Source: Pseudomonas helmanticensis
GTDB taxonomy: Bacteria; Pseudomonadota; Gammaproteobacteria; Pseudomonadales; Pseudomonadaceae
Assembly: GCF_900182985.1 (NCBI RefSeq)
Contig: NZ_FXUY01000002.1
Coordinates: 560,501 to 624,500, forward strand
Reading direction: 5' to 3'
Length of the DNA stretch: 64,000 bases
The notes under the pieces were generated by a model. The model did no database searches, had not been told where the DNA came from, and saw nothing but the letters and a program-made list of their open reading frames with translations. The translations under genes were made by a program, and so were the position numbers. This document shows, one piece after another, positions 62,320-64,000 of the stretch (position 1 is its first letter; each line of letters begins with the position of its first letter).

Positions 62320-62717
62320 TCCGTGATTTTCCTTTTAAATAGGCATGGGACATTCTGAAACTAGCCCGGATCCTTCGCGGTGGGCAAGAGGCAAGCGTTT
62401 GCCTCGCAGAGAGCATGACAAAAGTTGGAATAGCGGCTGTTGATTAGTCAGGCGAGTAAAATTTTGCACAGACGCTATGGGTCGGATGCGCATACCAAAA
62501 CCGCTGATAGATATAGATCAAGATGAGGGATCGATTCTGGCCTGATGTTGCCCGTTTTAATAGGAACTCGCCCGTACGTCATCGCAAATTCCAAGCTAGC
62601 TTACAAGGCGTATAACTATCAGAGCACACGTGGGGCATACCAGTAATGGGCTCTCCAAAGGCAGTGTCTGGGTTGGCCCCCTAGGCGTGACCGACGCCTG
62701 CGGCGCGGAGCGATGTG
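62320..62717. other. Gap between divergent HNH and transglycosylase genes
   Basis: About 400 bases holding the two promoters. No gene, RNA or strong palindrome recognised. A candidate ribosome site GGAG at 62707 belongs to the downstream gene. Confidence 0.5.
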
Positions 62718-63521
62718 ATGAATTCCAAAGCATGGCAATGGTCGTACAATTACTTTCCTGGCTGCATCGGACTGGCCTTGCTGATCGGGCCGCTGAACGC
62801 TAGCGCCACGTTCAAATGCCAAGATAATAACGGTGTTATCAGCTACACCAGTCAAGCCATCGCCGGCGTCCGCTGCACTCGTGTGAGCAGCAAAGCTGGT
62901 GACAGTTTCGGTGAAAAGGGATTGATCCAGCCGGGCGTATTAAAGGACGCCGACCCAGGTGTTAAGCGAATTCGCTTGTATACCTTTATGCACAAGGGTG
63001 TTCGTCAATACGTGAGCCGGCGCCCCGAAGGTATTTCCGCGCGGGTCGATGTGATTGAGGTCAATCGCATCAGGGGCTGCTATCTGTGTACGGCGCCTGG
63101 TTTAAAAGTGGCTACGCTGCGCTTGGATACCCAATCCTATCGGCGAGAGATCGAAGCCGCTTCGGGTCTTTATGGTGTCGACAGGGCCCTTGTCCGAGCA
63201 GTAATCCACGCCGAATCCGCATTTCGACCCTACGCTATTTCCGAAGCAGGCGCACAAGGGCTAATGCAGTTGATGCCCGACACCGCCGCACGCTTCGCAG
63301 TAGACAATCCATTAGATGCAAGACAGAACATTCGTGGCGGCGTGCGATATCTAGCCTGGCTGCTTAAGCGCTTTAACGGCAACCAGACGTTGGCACTGGC
63401 GGGCTACAATGCCGGTGAAGCATCAGTGGTCGAGCACAACGGGGTGCCTCCATACCCCGAGACGAAGTCCTACGTAATCCTCGTGCAGTCGTTAACCGAA
63501 CGCTATCGCAGCCGTCGCTAA
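62718..63521 (+). CDS. Lytic transglycosylase (SLT domain), exported
   Basis: 267 residues. The N-terminal hydrophobic segment FPGCIGLALLIGPLNASATF is a signal peptide. A Cys-containing DUF4124-like region follows (FKCQDNNGVISYTSQAIAG). The C-terminal SLT domain has catalytic Glu in VRAVIHAESAFRPYAISEAGAQGLMQLMPDTAARF, then ENIRGG-like QNIRGGVRYLAWLLKRFNGNQTLALAGYNAGEASV. It cleaves peptidoglycan. On mobile elements such enzymes often serve a conjugation machine, though no transfer genes are visible. Start ATG behind GGAG; the preceding in-frame codon is GTG. Confidence 0.88.
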   Translation: MNSKAWQWSYNYFPGCIGLALLIGPLNASATFKCQDNNGVISYTSQAIAGVRCTRVSSKAGDSFGEKGLIQPGVLKDADPGVKRIRLYTFMHKGVRQYVSRRPEGISARVDVIEVNRIRGCYLCTAPGLKVATLRLDTQSYRREIEAASGLYGVDRALVRAVIHAESAFRPYAISEAGAQGLMQLMPDTAARFAVDNPLDARQNIRGGVRYLAWLLKRFNGNQTLALAGYNAGEASVVEHNGVPPYPETKSYVILVQSLTERYRSRR

Positions 63522-63531
63522 TATCGACCGT

Positions 63532-63595
63532 GCGGGAAGCACCCATCCCGAAAAGCTATGTATACATCAGTAATCAGGTTGATCGTGCTTCCCGC
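63532..63595. repeat. Inverted repeat GCGGGAAGCAC / GTGCTTCCCGC
   Basis: Perfect 11-base arms 42 bases apart, just past the transglycosylase stop, with the palindrome ATGTATACAT (63558-63567) in the loop. No T-run follows on the plus strand, so it is not a simple terminator. Confidence 0.6.
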
Positions 63596-63714
63596 CCGGT
63601 CAGAGGGTGACGACATTTGTTGATGAGAACCCTACGCAGTCGTGGAGTGGATCAATCCAAACGGTGCCCAAGTGGAGTGCGGATTTGCTCGTCAGGTGAC
63701 ACCCAATCGAGTTC

Positions 63715-63981
63715 TCACTCCACTCGATCATCAGGCTCCATGGAGTTTTCCGACAAAGGAATTGCTCGTAATGTTTGCCGCATCATATGGCCATCCTCAA
63801 CGCTCTGCATAAGGACCCGCAATTCGTCCTTTGATGCGTTTGAGATAATCTCGATTTCAACATCGGGAAATACTTTGTCAGCGAAAGCTCGAACAACCAT
63901 TTCGAGTTTGGCGGCCTTGGCGGCCTCAATGAAAGTGTCCACGTCGTCCTGACATTCAGCCCGGCAAGAAAATACAGTCAC
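63715..63981 (-). CDS. Small acidic hypothetical protein
   Basis: 88 residues: CQDDVDTFIEAAKAAKLEMVVRAFADKVFPDVEIEIISNASKDELRVLMQSVEDGHMMRQTLRAIPLSEN. Soluble and acidic, predicted alpha/beta. GTG start at 63981 preceded by GGAG at seven bases. No family recognised. It ends near the window edge; its operon partners may lie outside. Confidence 0.6.
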   Translation of the reverse strand: MTVFSCRAECQDDVDTFIEAAKAAKLEMVVRAFADKVFPDVEIEIISNASKDELRVLMQSVEDGHMMRQTLRAIPLSENSMEPDDRVE

Positions 63982-64000
63982 GCAATGCTCCAGTTGTGAT

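Overview
The window looks like chromosomal DNA of a Pseudomonas species, probably of the P. fluorescens group. It carries etfBA/etfD with a PsrA-type box, the sRNA RgsA beside a TetR gene and tatD, a pilZ-holB-tmk block, and the short inverted-repeat (REP-like) families common in fluorescent pseudomonads. Most genes up to 43 kb are GC-rich and lie on the minus strand.

Layout. (1) 1-10.4 kb is host core: an LTA-synthase-like gene cut by the window edge, a START-domain protein, a YkgJ-type cysteine-cluster protein, a MocR regulator, an OmpA/DUF4398 pair, a periplasmic binding protein, etfBA and the divergent ETF-ubiquinone oxidoreductase gene. (2) 10.5-36.8 kb is an accessory metabolic block. 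It holds AraC plus alcohol dehydrogenase; IclR-MFS-dgoD-dgoA-dgoK for D-galactonate; a type VI secretion cargo module of PAAR, lipase-like protein and lipoproteins; GNAT, HD and MFS genes; a PfkB kinase / purine-cytosine permease / ADP-ribosylglycohydrolase / GntR cluster; and araFGH with a sugar dehydrogenase, a lactonase and a FadR-type GntR. Read together, araFGH, dehydrogenase, lactonase, DgoD, DgoK and DgoA make a complete oxidative galactose route. The promoters of dgoK and of the dehydrogenase are near copies of each other. (3) 36.8-42.97 kb is host core again: DUF1285, DUF4823, a MoaA-like protein, TetR, RgsA, TatD, PilZ, HolB and the 3' half of tmk. (4) From about 42.97 kb to the window end is a mobile island inserted inside tmk, at the conserved thymidylate-kinase signature.

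The island is the most interesting part. It splits tmk, an essential gene in most bacteria. The first island gene, reading away from the junction, is a phage-type deoxynucleoside monophosphate kinase, a family whose T4 member phosphorylates dTMP, so the element seems to bring a replacement for the gene it breaks. Next comes a tightly overlapped operon of three tyrosine-recombinase-like proteins and a coiled-coil accessory protein (GInt/Tn554-like). Cargo follows: AraC regulators, a TehA-like channel, lipoproteins, XRE, an AhpD-like protein with a glutaredoxin, an antitoxin without an evident toxin, a HAD hydrolase, an HNH protein with a phage-baseplate-like C-terminus, and a lytic transglycosylase. 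The other end of the island and the 5' half of tmk lie beyond base 64000.

All assignments come from reading sequence by eye. No database search was run.
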